Shown here: positions 11,040-22,739 of the stretch, in pieces
Position numbering within the stretch: the stretch's first letter is position 1
How the letters are laid out: each line of letters begins with the position of its first letter
Assembly: GCF_000090795.2 (NCBI RefSeq)
Contig: NW_003546412.1
Coordinates: forward strand, 88,296 to 152,295
Direction of reading: 5' to 3'
DNA length: 64,000 bases
From: Amphimedon queenslandica
Lineage: Eukaryota; Porifera; Demospongiae; Haplosclerida; Niphatidae
Position numbers and translations under genes: made by a program
Notes under the pieces: model-generated
Seen by the model: only the letters and a program-made list of their open reading frames with translations
Databases searched by the model: none
Told to the model about the DNA's origin: nothing

Positions 11040-11985
11040 TAGCTACTGAACACCGAGACACTTTCATTAGAACACTATATGTTCATGTTGGATTGCCCCA
11101 CATAATTATACGTAATAATATCTTCGATGATGTTATTGGTTTGTACCAGGAAAAGGAGAGGAGCTACTTCAGAAATATCCTTTTTGTATCGATTTTTTTA
11201 AAGAGAAAGGCATTGATACTGGCAGAGTTTCGAGAGACATGTTTTTGGCTTTTTATGAATCTAGCTATGCACGTGTGTTTGATGGCAGCTCTCTCTACTG
11301 TCCTTTTGTTTCTCCAGAAATAGATTCGAAGTCTCTCGCCACAATTGGTTTTGTATTTTCACACAGGTATTTAGTGACAGGAATTTTACCAACCAGTATT
11401 GCTTTCCCCTGCTTAACAATGGCATTGCTAAGAACTGAAGTAACTATCCCTGGCAACATTTTGTTTCAGTGTTTTGTGGACAGTATAAGTGTACATGAGC
11501 TAAGTATTATGAAGGATGCAATGTCAGAGGTTAAACGTCAGCTACCTTCATTTTCTGCTGTAGTAAAGGATGGAGTACTAGCCCTGTTCAATTGATTCAA
11601 CTGCAGACATATACCAACCCCAGCTACCATTGAGAGAATGGTGATGAGTATGAGTTTCCAGAGGGTCGTTACCAATCTGAGGAAACAATTTTATTCTATC
11701 TTTGTCAGTTTATTGGTAATATGGTGTTCAATAATCTAAGAAAATTTGTACGATTTGTAACTGGTACTCCAACTTGTTTAACCTTGAAAATCAATGTGTC
11801 CTTCAATTAAGTTGCTGGTGCTTCGTGTAGACCCATTGCTTACACTTGTTCCGCTACTCTCATTTTGTCAACTACATATGCTACTTATCAAGAATTTTTC
11901 AATGAATTTCAGTAACGCTAGTCCAGTGAATATGCCTGGTGAATGGATTCTGCTCAGACTAGCATTGCTATTGTGCTTATGTTAA
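11040..11985 (+). pseudogene. HECT-domain-like E3 ubiquitin ligase relic
   Basis: The conserved order of a HECT N-lobe is readable across several frames: HVGLPHIIIRNNIFDDVIGLY (about 11082-11145), KYPFCIDFFKEKGIDTGRVS (11180-11240), then an unbroken stretch to 11595 with DMFLAFYESSYARVFDG, TIGFVFSHRYLVTGILP, AFPCLTMALLRTEVTIPGN and FVDSISVHELSIM. After a stop at 11593, FIGN..FNNLRKFVRFVTGTPTC (11710-11780), KINVSFN and RPIAYTCSATLILSTTYATY (11785-11890) match the C-lobe, where the catalytic Cys lies in the xTCxxxL block. HECT ligases pass ubiquitin from E2 to substrate. The stop and several frameshifts mark this copy as dead. Confidence 0.7.
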
Positions 11986-12147
11986 TGCTTATGCAATGCT
12001 CATTACTTCTATATTATTCCATGCATGTGTATTAGCGCTTATTTCACTTCGTTGGGAACTAATATCAAATTGTTTGATTTTCAATAATTTAGAAACAATA
12101 ATTATTAGTAGTTCTGAAGTATAGACAAATAGAGTGGAAAGATTATG

Positions 12148-13620
12148 CTAATGACAAGTAAGAGTACGTAAAAATTGAATTGTTTTAGTGTAGGGCTCAA
12201 TACCAAACATTTCTCTTGAAGCCATTGGATTTACTTTTGCTTCTAGTTGTGCCACATGTTCATTTGCAAGTGTGAAGCTTTTAGAAGGAACATGTACAGT
12301 ATACTCATCTTCATTAACAACTGCAACATCATTATCAACTCCATACATATCATCTACTTAAGTCTAATGAGTGTAGTCCTCTCCCCTGCATCTGTAACAT
12401 TCCTCTCACCAAAAGTTGAATCGGTAAAAAGTGATGTTCAGTTTGAATCCATTGAGAATTCCAACCTTTCAAAAAAATTTTGAGAGACTTGTTGATATGA
12501 GGTAAATACACATATTGCAAAGCAAGTCGGTGAAATGAGTTATCTGGAATGAGGTATCCATGGTGTTCAAGGTAGTGAAATAATTGGTAATATGTAGATG
12601 TCACACAGCAATGCATATCACACCAGAGGCGCTCAATCCTTTGACTATGAATAGAGCTACCTGTTATCATGCTTCCTTGATCATATCGCCTTGTTTGCAA
12701 CATATGAACAGCAACAAGATAATTGTCACAACCATGATCAGATTGCACTCTAAAATGTAACCAATACTGTCAAGCTGCTGTGAGAAAGAGATCATACACT
12801 GTCCATACCTTGTATTTAGATTGAAGATAAACTACAAGTCTGCATATCCATCAATAGCCCCTGTGTCACAATTCCCCATCTAACCAGATTATGGTGACCA
12901 TCTATATGTAGAATAATAAATAATTAAAGTAGCAATTTTAGTGTGGAGTAGGTAATTTACATATAATTGCACAACACTTAGCATTAAAATCTGACTTCCA
13001 AAATATGCATGTTACGTACCTATATGCCACAGTGAATTCAGAGAAGGCGCTGAATATGAGCGTATAGGAGTAATAATTTCAGTCCATCTGAACAATGTGT
13101 TTAATGGATCAGTAGTATGAATAGCATGCGAACTCATTGTCTCGTAACAGCAAATCCCAAGGACAGTAAGTGACCCATAACTAATGTCTCCCCTTTTGTT
13201 GGCATATCTCGACGTAGCTGTTGGAGCAGTGATCAAAGTTCTACATCACTTATACTCCTCTCAATTCCATTATTGTCTGGCATACCCAATTCTCTTTTTC
13301 GACGGTAAATTTTTACTTGAGAAAAACCCAATAGTTCAGCAATATGAGTCCAAGAAAAGTTTAAACATTGTAGGTACTCTAACTGTTCTTTTGATATTAG
13401 TAACTAAGGACGTCCTCCACCTTCCCGATTAATTGTTGGTGCTTGGTAACCAGTCGACATGGAAACAAACTGCTCTATTTCATCCATTCAACCTTGCCAC
13501 ACTACATGAAGTGAAAAACAACTATCCTTTATGTCATGTACAGCTGTTCTAACCTCCATTATCTCCTGCTTGATCTCCTGAAACTTTTTACTCATGGCTA
13601 CCTCATTCAAGTATTGAAGT
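12148..13620 (-). pseudogene. Integrase-core (rve-like DDE) transposase relic with intact intron
   Basis: Read on the minus strand: an N-terminal part with MSTGYQAPTIN and FSWTHIAELLGFSQVKIYRR (about 13470-13290, a helix-turn-helix-like segment), GDISYGSLTVLGIC and IHTTDPLNTLFRWTEII (13195-13060), then SLNSLWHI split by a 118-bp GT..AG intron (13019-12902). It resumes GHHNLVRWGIVTQGAIDGYA (12901-12840), SDHGCDNYLVAVHMLQ and IHSQRIERLW (12748-12620), FHRLALQYVYLPHIN (12540) and a C-terminal tail to 12148. WHID, AIDGY and QRIERLW carry the expected acidic residues. This resembles the 'integrase catalytic core' proteins common in cnidarian, sponge and fish genomes. Stops and three or more frameshifts make it non-functional. 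Confidence 0.75.
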
Positions 13621-13879
13621 ACGTTGAAACGGCTTAAACACAAATTTCTAGCCTTTCCATAACATAGTGGGTGTAAGCAGAGAATGCAGTTTCAATTTTT
13701 GAGTCTGCTCTACTACAAAAATGTTGAATTTCCTCTTAGAATGTATCTCAGCCCCACACAGCCATTCTTAGATGGTCACACCTCATAAACACACCCATAC
13801 TAGCTTTATACATCGTTGAGTTACACAATTTTTTGAAACACCTGGTGTGCCATAATGCGCTCCTCGTTTGACTTCCTTT

Positions 13880-14200
13880 GAGACCACGCCCACTCTATTT
13901 TTTTATTGGTTTGTACAGGAGAAGAAACAAAGAAGAGTTTCTTGTTTTGCTAGGCGCTTCATCAACCATATAGCTATGTATAAAAGTCCTCAGACATCAT
14001 GGAGCAAGAATCTGTTGGTTATTTTTTGAGCACATCAAGTGTTAGTGAGATAGCAGGCCTTAATTGCAGTCAATATGGGCGACAATCGTTTCTCTGTCTG
14101 TAACTTAACAAAACAAGCTACCATCTTCTATCTTTGAAACATAGAAGAAAAGGTTTGATATAGCCTACATTACCTTTACTTTGTGCAGCAGACAATTTTA
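13880..14200. repeat. Diverged repeat, mate at 17640-17940
   Basis: Both places share an approximate block around GAATCTGTTGSTATTTTTTG and a later run ending in the vicinity of CTACATTACCTTTACTTTG versus CTACAATCTTTTCACTTTG. A box GACCACGCCCACT..TATTGGTTTGTA just upstream is also seen at 8972-9010. Similarity is low, so this is a tentative old interspersed repeat with no coding content. Confidence 0.35.
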
Positions 14201-14304
14201 AAAAGAGTTTTAAGCTGCCGTATGCATCTTGACACATCAATGCATTACTGACACTTTCAAAGACCCATCCCCAGACGCATTAATGTGTTACTGACCGTAA
14301 AAGG

Positions 14305-14535
14305 GTTAACAGAAACTAGATATTATATGCTGCATTTATATGCTTTAGTAGTAATGATAATAACCATGATAACCAGTTAACAGAACATATATATTATATT
14401 CTAGATTTATATGCTTTTGTAGTCATGACAATAACCATGCTAACCAGTTAATGAAACCTACAGATTTATGTGCCTTAGTAGTACATGTACCAACTTTAGT
14501 ATAACAAGAATAACCATGATAACAAGTTAACATAT
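14305..14535 (+). repeat. Imperfect tandem repeat, about three units of 75-85 bp
   Basis: Each unit runs roughly from CAGTTAACAGAAACTAGATA through TTTATATGCTTTAGTAGTA to TAATAACCATGATAACCAGT. Three diverged units follow one another. AT-rich, non-coding. Confidence 0.65.
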
Positions 14536-14639
14536 CAAACAATTCAACATTACTTTTCCTATATTTAAGCCATACATGTTAGAGAAAGTGAGTTTTTGTG
14601 CTTTCATGTACAAATAAAGTCAATTTCAGTTTGCAGGGA

Positions 14640-15290
14640 AGTCTAGTAAGTTGGGGGATTTGCGAGGGGATGAAGAAGTAGAACATTGTCAGCAAATAAA
14701 AACATTTTGGAATGACAAGAAAGGCTAACATTTCTTTATTTGTTAACAAAGAGGAGAAAAAGCAGAGGACCTAGTGAGGAAATCATAAAGTAACGGAAAT
14801 AGGTGAGGAGATCAAATCTCCAGGCATGAACACTTTGTTGTCTGTCAGAGAGGTAGGAGGTGAACCACAAGTATAGTGAAGATTAAAGATTAAGTGCTTA
14901 TTGTTTGTCAAGCAAAAGTTGGTGGCTAATAGAGTCAAAAGTTTTCTTAACATCAATAAAAACACAGCATACAGGGACAGAACAATCGCAATAAATTGAC
15001 TGACCGTGACTAGCAAAGTGGTGGTAGAACGTCCAGGGAGATATCCAAATTGAGAGTCAGCCATAAGTCAAGTGAGAACAGATAATTAATGAGAATCTGG
15101 TGTATGTGCTTTTCACGAAACTTTGAAAAGTGGAGAGGAGGGATATAGGGCGACAACTGAAGGTGATGCAGATGGAGGACTAGTTTTAGGAATTGGTACC
15201 ACCAGGGATTTCTTCTAGACTTCAAAAAAATTTCCTTGTGTCAGAGAGAGATTGAAAATATGCTGCAAGGGGGACACTATACATCTGATG
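14640..15290 (-). pseudogene. Non-LTR retrotransposon (LINE) reverse transcriptase fragment
   Basis: Minus-strand frames carry RT palm landmarks in order: PISLLSTFSKFREKHIHQIL-like sequence (15150-15080), SQFGYLPGRSTTT (15062-15010), a VFxDxKKAFDSV-like stretch now read as VFLLMLRKLLTLLA, GDLISSPISVT, and SKMFLFADNVLLLH (about 14700-14660). The catalytic YxDD-type motif is FADN, so one catalytic Asp is lost. Overall layout resembles Jockey/CR1-like LINEs. Only the middle of the RT is present, so it is a fragment. Confidence 0.7.
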
Positions 15291-15425
15291 GCATAAATTA
15301 TTTTGTGCCGTACTTACCATTGTACTAATGTACATGTACATGTATACTATGGAAGTTATGTATACAAAACAGCTAGTAATTCATAACTTATCTTTTTATC
15401 ATAAAAAATCACCTCCTTATTGTAA

Positions 15426-15662
15426 ATGAGAACATCAAGAAGAAACTACACCAAAAAAAGGCCAACGGAAAACATCATCAAAACCAGACAACTTTTAATA
15501 CTTTGCCTAGTATTAACTGTGTTTTTATCATCTGTGTCAACAACTTTATCCCAAAATTGGATAGCTGGTACCTTACAAATGAGAATGCTATTGGAGTCAG
15601 CTGCTTTTTTTATGGTCTTTGCCCTTCTCCTCAGCTGTTTGAATACTTATCGATGTCTTTAA
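15426..15662 (+). CDS. Possible small membrane-type ORF (78 codons)
   Basis: The frame starts with a basic stretch, followed by two hydrophobic segments around residues 23-40 and 55-72. I know of no relative and see no splice or regulatory support. It may well be a chance frame in a transposon-rich region; reported only because of its composition. Confidence 0.15.
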   Translation: MRTSRRNYTKKRPTENIIKTRQLLILCLVLTVFLSSVSTTLSQNWIAGTLQMRMLLESAAFFMVFALLLSCLNTYRCL

Positions 15663-16049
15663 CTCTGTGATAAATACTCATTGCTAAAAAAAATGGACAC
15701 AAATAATGGAAAATTTATGGTAAATAGAATTAATGCTCACTAAGCAATAAAATTAATTTAGTACATGACGTATAAATAATAATTTAATGTAGACTTTTGT
15801 AAAAAAATTATTTCCCACAAAAATTTCAAAACAATGGATGACTTTCACAGCCAGTTTTAGTAATTTAGCACACGTACAGGCAAAACTACAGAATAAAATG
15901 TGTACCAAATAGCACACTTTTTTCTAAGCAAGATTTATTATTGTAAGAGTAAGACATTGGCCTTGGAGAAACAGTAAGTTTTAGCTTATTTCCACACAAA
16001 CCACTGGAGAAAAGAGGTGTTAGTGGTCTCTAGGTAGTGATACTGAGCT

Positions 16050-16205
16050 TTCTATCTAGCCTTGTTTCTTGACTTCTGAATAATGGAAAGCTACAACTAT
16101 TTCCTAAACATTGTGTACAGACATGCTCTACTTTGTACTACCATAATTACAATTATTTTTGTTTTTTATGTATTTAATGAATTATAAAATATTTTCCTGC
16201 ATTTT
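16050..16205 (-). repeat. Interspersed repeat family C, copy 2 (inverted)
   Basis: Reverse-complement relative of 8210-8365. Landmarks here are GCCTTGTTTCTTGACTTCTG, AATGGAAAGCTAC, TTGTGTACAGACATGCTCTA and TTTCCTGCATTTTGAC. Non-coding. Confidence 0.7.
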
Positions 16206-18005
16206 GACTACAGTCTACATGCACTAATCATGAACATTTTCCAATGGGATGAAGTAGCTAATTTAAAAAAGGAAGTTGACCAAGCATCTAGATCCTTGGA
16301 GGATAAATTAGAGAAGGGAGTTGGTTGTTCGCATGCTTTTAAACGCATCCTGACCTGCTCCTCAGCCTGTTCCCTGTGGGGCCAGTAAATCAATGTAACA
16401 TCATTTGCTACAACAAATGGACAAATCGAGTACTGAAGGTAATGATAGTGCTGTGACAATTATTAATATGGACTATGACAGGAACAATGCAATTTAGGTA
16501 CGGAACTGGTGAATAAACTCTGGCAGTAGCAAGCTGTTTGTATATTGAGAGGGAAATTGAAGTTAACAGATGTTGTCAGTTGTAAGTGATTTTGTCATTA
16601 ATACATAAAATTGAATGAGTCGAGATACAATGCATTCTTTAATGTCAATTTATAGAGTTTTACATGGATAAAATTCTTTTACTAGTAGCTACATACTGAA
16701 AATGGATGAATGAATTAGAAAAGGTTTGACTGCAGCCCTTCCAAACTTTATTAACAATTATAACTAGACGAATGCAAAACATTAAAGGGGCAAGCCTAAG
16801 CAAGCTATAGATTATGTGCTGTATGAGCTTCATGTATGAGCTAGCAAAGCAATTGCACATATCTAAATTCAGTATCTCAGTTGTATTCGTCTTGCTTAAA
16901 TTAAAGTTATCTTGTTTATAGTTAGAAGCAGTCACTGAGCAAATCATGCTTGAAGATTGTATATCTGCTTTGTTAACCTAGGCTTGCTCCTAGAGAAGAA
17001 ACATGACCTAGAATAGATCTCATGATGAATGCAGCTAGCAGTACAGTACATGCAGCTTTCTCACTTGCATTCACCTTAGCAGAATCCATTATATTAAGGA
17101 AAAGACTGTATATTTACTTTCCTAACTTTTATTCTTGCTACAGAAGTTTCAGACAGCCATTTAGCCTTATCTAGCTGACCGTTTCCTGCAAAATAAGCTC
17201 AAACTTGCTTATAGCCGCCATTTTATCATTGCGACCACACCAACTTTCAATGAAGACTAGGCTATTTAACTTCAATAATAGTTAGATGGTCTGCCCGTAC
17301 AAACAAACAAACAAACAAATGCTTTCTCGCCTCAGTGGGGCAAGCTCATGCTCGCCCCAATTCATAATTATTCATTATTGACTCTTAATCTTCATCAAGG
17401 ATTGACAGACAAACCCAGATGCAAACACACAATAGCCTTTTCTATTTATGTCCATAAGGGAAGTTATGTCACAATGTTCTCAAAATAGTATGAGATTTAA
17501 AAAAATTTTGGAGGCACATTTCCATGTTTCTGATTCATGTGATACTATATATTAGAACAGTTACTTACCGAATGTGACGAGGGTATTCAATTAAGTCCTC
17601 TCTTTTTGGAACTTTTTCATAGTAAAAACATAAATAATAATTACTATATTACAATTAGCCACGCCCACAATGATTATAATTGGCACTGAAACAATTCAGC
17701 ACACTTTGTTAGCAAATATTACTTCCTTCCCGTCCTTCATACTCTACCATCTTCCACCACCTATGAAGAGTTAGAATCTGTTGCTATTTTTTGAGCGCGT
17801 CATGTATGAGTAACATTGCAAGCCATGTTTGTAGTCTAACTATATAACTTAAACTACGGCCACAAGATAATAGCTAATAACTTTAAAAATTGTAGGAAGG
17901 TTAGATAAAACCTACAATCTTTTCACTTTGTTTTCAAAGCAAGTCTAAATGTTTCATACACATAGAAAGATGCACAGATGAGAATACTTGTCGCTGTGCT
18001 ATAAT
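16206..18005. other. No recognisable gene; diverged repeat fragments
   Basis: Minus-strand frames at 16208-16459 and 16660-16947 have no family motif. A (CAAA)n run lies at 17300-17325, and the block at 17640-17940 is a diverged mate of 13880-14200. I see nothing else to annotate. Confidence 0.4.
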
Positions 18006-18007
18006 TA

Positions 18008-18718
18008 AAAGGTGGGTGCAGTGGTTTTTTAAGGCATTTATTTTATGGTCGGAATGTGATTGCCTGACCATAATAATCATTTTCTTTACTCCTATTGTCT
18101 AAGGAAATTTTTTCAGAGATATGAGCCTTTAAAATGCACATTTCCTTCCTGCCCATTTTTTTTCTGTTGGTGGGTGTGGCTAAACTTGACATTATAAGAG
18201 GAATTGATGATAACTATTCCTTTATTGGGGGATATAATCCTTTATTTTCATGTCTTCTAATGTAATATAGCAAATTAAAGGTTGGGATCATTAGCTTTCA
18301 ATATTATTAGCAAGCAAATGCAAGAAAAAGACTCATAATAGCAGATAAGAAGATTCACCAAAGTGTAGTATTTTGACTTTTTCTTGCAGTTGCATACTTA
18401 GAATAGTAAAAGCTAATGATCCCAACCTTTAAATTGTTAATTACACATTTCAAGGCATGAGAATAAAGGATTATTTCCCCATAGAAAGGCATGAAGTTAA
18501 CTGCATCAATGCGTCTTATGATGTAACATTTAGCAACACTGACCGACAGGAAATAAATTGGCATGAAGCAAAAAGTGCATTTTTGAAGGCTCATATCTTA
18601 GTGAATAATTTTTTTAGACAATGGGAGTTGGAACACATCATTAATAAGGTGAGGCAATCATGTTACTAAGACCATAAAATAAATACCCTAAAAGTCATTG
18701 CACTTACACTTTAAGGTT
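18008..18718. mobile_element. Fold-back element with arms of about 320 bp
   Basis: The left arm (18008-18330) and right arm (18378-18718) are imperfect reverse complements along their whole length. Landmarks are TATTTTATGGTC versus GACCATAAAATAAATA near the outer ends, GATATGAGCCTT versus AAGGCTCATATC in mid-arm, and AAAGGTTGGGATCATTAGCT versus AGCTAATGATCCCAACCTTT near the loop of about 45 bp. The transcript would form a very long hairpin. A lone arm occurs at 59480-59790. Frames of 70-79 codons on both strands merely mirror each other. Confidence 0.85.
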
Positions 18719-19019
18719 TTGGGTGGACAAGTAAGCTCATTGGTGTGCATGAAAGAGTTAACGGGGGGAAGAGATCACGAGAGAGTTGATAAATGTACTT
18801 TCAGTCAGATACAGTATATGGTCTATAAATTTATTAGCATCTATGAAAGATTAAGCATGAACTAACAATATTGACATACGTACGTTAAAGATAGTCAATC
18901 CATTAATTGTTGATGTAGCATGTTTTTCCCAAATGATTCATCATGTTAGTGATCACTTTCACTTTCCCACATTATCAGCATTCTAAAATGCTTAAGTCAG
19001 TCTTTTTAGTCACAGTCCA

Positions 19020-19860
19020 AAGACACGACTCTGGAAATCGAAGACAGGCTGCACAATGAAAAGCTACAGTCCTACAAGGTGGTAAAGGAAGTGGAAGTTA
19101 GCAAACAAGTGATGATCTACTTTGGCAACATTTATCCTTTCCTTCAGGAAAAACAAGATACCTAAGGTCAAAGCTGTTAGCTCTTTTCATTGATCCACAA
19201 ACAACAGGAAAGCTACGTATTGAAATAGCAGCTACTTTTGACTGGGGAGAGCCTCTTGTCAAGGTTTGCCACGTTTAGAAGTTGACAGCCCATTGGCATT
19301 GGAATGTTATGAAATGGTTCTGTCGTCAATAGCAGTAGACAACATTCTTAAATATGTTCCAGTCACTGAGTAGACAACTCCCTTCAACTCCTGAATATGA
19401 ACAGTGTGTAGCTTACACTAGAAGTTGTGTTGAGGGTAGACTGAACTACTTTGACGCTCAGCTAAATTTTAGTCTAAATAACTCTGTGGTCATAGTTAAA
19501 GTTGTAGGTATTCTCATCTCATAAAGTTCACAAAATTAGACCAAATGCTTAATCTTTTGCCAATTCGTTTTTCAGTATTACGTTTTAAGATGAAATAGAA
19601 TGAAACCCTCTTAAAGTCATATCTGTCCGAAGCTGCAGATGACAAAAACTTCTAATGGTAGAAAAGAAATACTCAAGCACAACCAAACAGGTCAACAGCT
19701 GCAAGTAAAGCACTATTAATCCAACCATCATCGGTAGCGGCTGTGAGAGCATTTCTGAGGCTAAATGCATCATTTAAAGATCACCAGGATCTATCCTTTC
19801 AAGAAAGTAGGAAGCATCAATCATGTTGCAATTTAACAAAAGATAATCATTCTATTGTTA
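19020..19860 (+). pseudogene. hAT-like transposase relic
   Basis: Short frame pieces in the right order resemble a hAT transposase: STPEYEQCVAYTRSCVEGRL followed by NYFDAQLNFSLNN (about 19390-19480), and at the C-terminal dimerisation region KALLIQPSSVAAVRAFLRLN, SFKDHQDLSFQE (19705-19805). The last block corresponds to the family's LLxxPSSxAAERxFS motif, here with Val-Arg in place of Glu-Arg. An upstream piece (TTLEIEDRLHNEKLQSYKVV, 19030-19090) may belong to it. Stops are frequent and the centre appears deleted. Confidence rests mainly on the C-terminal motif. Confidence 0.5.
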
Positions 19861-20639
19861 CATACTCACTGTTCAAAGCAATACATTCTAATATTTTGAT
19901 ATAAATTTATCCGTGTGAGAATAATGGGTCACTATGCAAGAACATGAAGTTAAAATAATGCGCTATAGAATGATTGGAATGAGGTATAAGCGCATTAGAC
20001 TCAGCCTTAGCTGGGATTATTTGCATTGAAGTGTCCAGCAGCTTCACTATGCAACCAGGCTGAGCAACAAGCTATCAGGCACTGACTGTTGCCTTCTTGG
20101 AAATCTCCGTCTTCGCCGGTTTTAACTATGCCTACTACTTCACTCAAAACTCAATGCTGTCAACACTTGTGCTGTAATGCGGTCACAGCCGAGGTCACTG
20201 CACTTCATTTCTGACCATTATTCTTGTACTTCTTCACCTTTTACTGTTTTCTTCACTTGGTACCTCTATTGTCACTTGTGCTTCAAAAGACGCATCAGAC
20301 TAAGAGATCTTTCACCAGAAGCTCTTGCACTCCAGAAAGAAGACTCACCTCGTCTGCTCTACCTCTCCAATCCTTGATAACTGCTGTTGACTACTTACTG
20401 CTCCAAAAAATCCCTTGTAATCTTGCATTTCTTGCCTCTATTGAAGTGACAACATGTACAAAAATCATGCAGGTAAGATGTAGAGGAAATAGCACCCAAA
20501 ACAAGAAACTCAAGGAGTTAGAGGACAAAAACGAGAGCACATTGCAGTTTTAGCCATTTTATTAGCATGGCTAAACATAACTTTTTGATGATGAAAACAT
20601 CCTGTCAAACACAACTGAAACCAACTCTACAAGTATCTT

Positions 20640-22260
20640 TGTTGTAATCAATCGGGCAAGATTCGTTTAAGAGGAGATGGTAAGAGTGACATGAAGAATC
20701 AAAGCTCATTTAAAATTGATCCACTTTGTATAGGAAATATAAAGTTAATGACAGATACATTAACTGGCTCTGTTATAGTTGAATATTGCTCTACGCACAC
20801 TGGTCATTTGCTAGAGTGGGCACATTTACCTATTTCTTCAAAGTTAAGGATTAATATCGCTGCAAAGCTGTCCCAATTAATGTTTCACTTGACAGCATCA
20901 GAAATAGTATGCCTCATTAATGTAATAATGGAACAGAAAAACTGTCGCAACAAGATACATCGCAAATTAGGAAATGGCTCAGCATCAAATGTATAATGGA
21001 GGATTGTAATAATCTTGTTAGTGTTTGTCCATGAGTGGCAGGATTACATAATGAACCAAATAAACCAGTGTTATGTTATCAAACCACATGTGATGCCACA
21101 ATCTGCACATATTAATAATTTAGAGAATGATAACATTTTAATTGCTGTACAATATTGTTTGAAAAAGATGTCACGAAGGAGTTTGGCAATAAGCCACTGT
21201 TAATGGATGCCACTAATGGCACAACACAAAATGCTAATGTTGGAGAAATGAAGCCTGAGTATTTTGTGTCTCATTGTGCTGGCCAGTATTTCTAGGCTTG
21301 GTGAAATGTTTTATAAGAGGAAATACAAAGAGGCTTCTTTGTATATGGCATGCCGATTGTGCAGGGTACACAGCTTTAAAGGACCATGCATCTGATAAGG
21401 AAGTTGGAGTTAAAATTTATCATCAGCTTCGAGTCCTACATGAAAGAGGAGAGAGAGAATTTATTTTAAGAGAACAGCAATTCATGTCATTCTTACATGA
21501 GGAACGACAAAGAATTCTACAAGTCCTTCAATACAAACTATGTTGCAGTTACAAATCAATGGGCTAGTTGCTGTTGTGTAGGAACAATTGCAAACATCAA
21601 CATGTATACCAAGTAGCTTTATTGTACTTCAAAAGTAGTTTACCTCAAAAATAAGCAGAATTGTCGTATCGATTACTTGCTTTACATTCTTCTTCAAATA
21701 GCTCGTATTCTACTGTATGAACATGTTAAGAAAGTAGAACTTGGAAAGAATACTCATAAAATTTCCAAAATAAATAAGCAACATAAAATTGCTAGTGACA
21801 ATCAAGAGTAATACACAATGCATCAAGTAAGAGAAAGTGTTTGGGAAGTCACTAAGAAAATAGGATGGTACAATCAATGTTATGGAGAAGCCAGATAAAT
21901 GCTCTTGTAAACTACGTTGTTCATCATGTCACATAAGCACTCACATATACTCATGTACATGCTAGGATGCTACACTGCACAGGACTATATTCAAACATGT
22001 ACATCTATTGATACTATCATGAAGTGCTGGCTCATTTTGTGTTACCAGCTGTACAAAAATAGAGGAAGAACAAATTGATTTAGGTTGCTCTGAAAATGAT
22101 CCTACTTGTGATGATTCTGATGATGAAATGACTACTGATGATGAAAGTAATGATGATGAGATCACTAATGTTGAAAGTAACCCAGTAATTGAATTACCAG
22201 CATTCATTACTCTTGAATACTATTCTTAAGTTCTACACAATGCACCTGATATAAGAAAAA
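20640..22260 (+). pseudogene. MULE-type transposase relic with SWIM-like finger
   Basis: In order: FKIDPLCIGNIKLMTDTLTG and VEYCSTHTGHLLEWAHLPIS (20705-20835, N-terminal FLYWCH-like/linker); a GTEKLSQQDTSQIRK stretch; FEKDVTKEFGNKPLLMDATN (21160-21215, first catalytic Asp region); FVSHCAGQYF; YHQLRVLHERGE (21418-21455); NYVAVTNQWASCCCVGTIAN (21537-21595), NMYTK, then VVYLKNKQNCRIDYLL, LLQIARILLYEHVKKVELGK and HKISKINKQHKIA (21640-21795). The SWIM finger reads IYSCTC..ATLHRTIFKHVH (21945-22005), with Phe in place of the third Cys. Several frameshifts and a missing second/third catalytic segment show it is inactive. The family is widespread in sponges and molluscs. Confidence 0.75.
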
Positions 22261-22299
22261 GAAAGTAAAAGATTAGACATAGATGTACCTGTACTGACA

Positions 22300-22720
22300 T
22301 TGATGCGTTACAAAAAGTAAAAGAGCATTTTAAGTCTGCAATGTCGGTTCCAAAAGCAAAGACAGAGAATTGCAAAAATGCAACTAGCTTTGCTCCAATT
22401 ATGACACCAGCACCTAATACACTTAAGATTTTATATGACAGTTAAGTCAAAAAAAGTGTAAAAACCAAAGGCTAAGCCAGCAGAGAAGGAAAAAAAGAAG
22501 GCTCTTTGAGCTGAAGAAAGCACACATTACTATTTGTTGTATATGCTGAAAGATGGCTACAATGAAGATACTAATGAAGATGTAAATGGGGTTGCAAGTG
22601 ATTTGTGCAAGGTATGGTTACACCTATACAGCTTCATTAAAGCAAACTCCAGTAAAGACTCATCTGATTGTTACTATTGCAAGAACTGCAGTTCTTGCAA
22701 TAGTTTCTTGCAATAGTAAC
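22300..22720 (+). pseudogene. MULE C-terminal tail with PHD-like exon and palindrome
   Basis: Downstream of the SWIM region the plus strand reads KVKEHFKSAMSVPKAKTENC (22310) and, at 22600-22700, LCKVWLHLYSFIKANSSKDS followed by YYCKNCSSC. The CKVWLH..C..C layout is that of a PHD finger, which ends many of these MULE proteins. A 30-bp perfect palindrome (CTATTGCAAGAACTG and its reverse complement, 22674-22703) sits at the end, and an extra arm copy (TTCTTGCAATAGTAAC) follows it. Confidence 0.45.
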
Positions 22721-22739
22721 CAGAGGAGTTAACATAATA

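Noticed and set aside
18355-18669. Overlapping plus and minus ORFs in the fold-back
   Set aside because: They read the two mirror-image arms of the same inverted repeat and have no protein motif.
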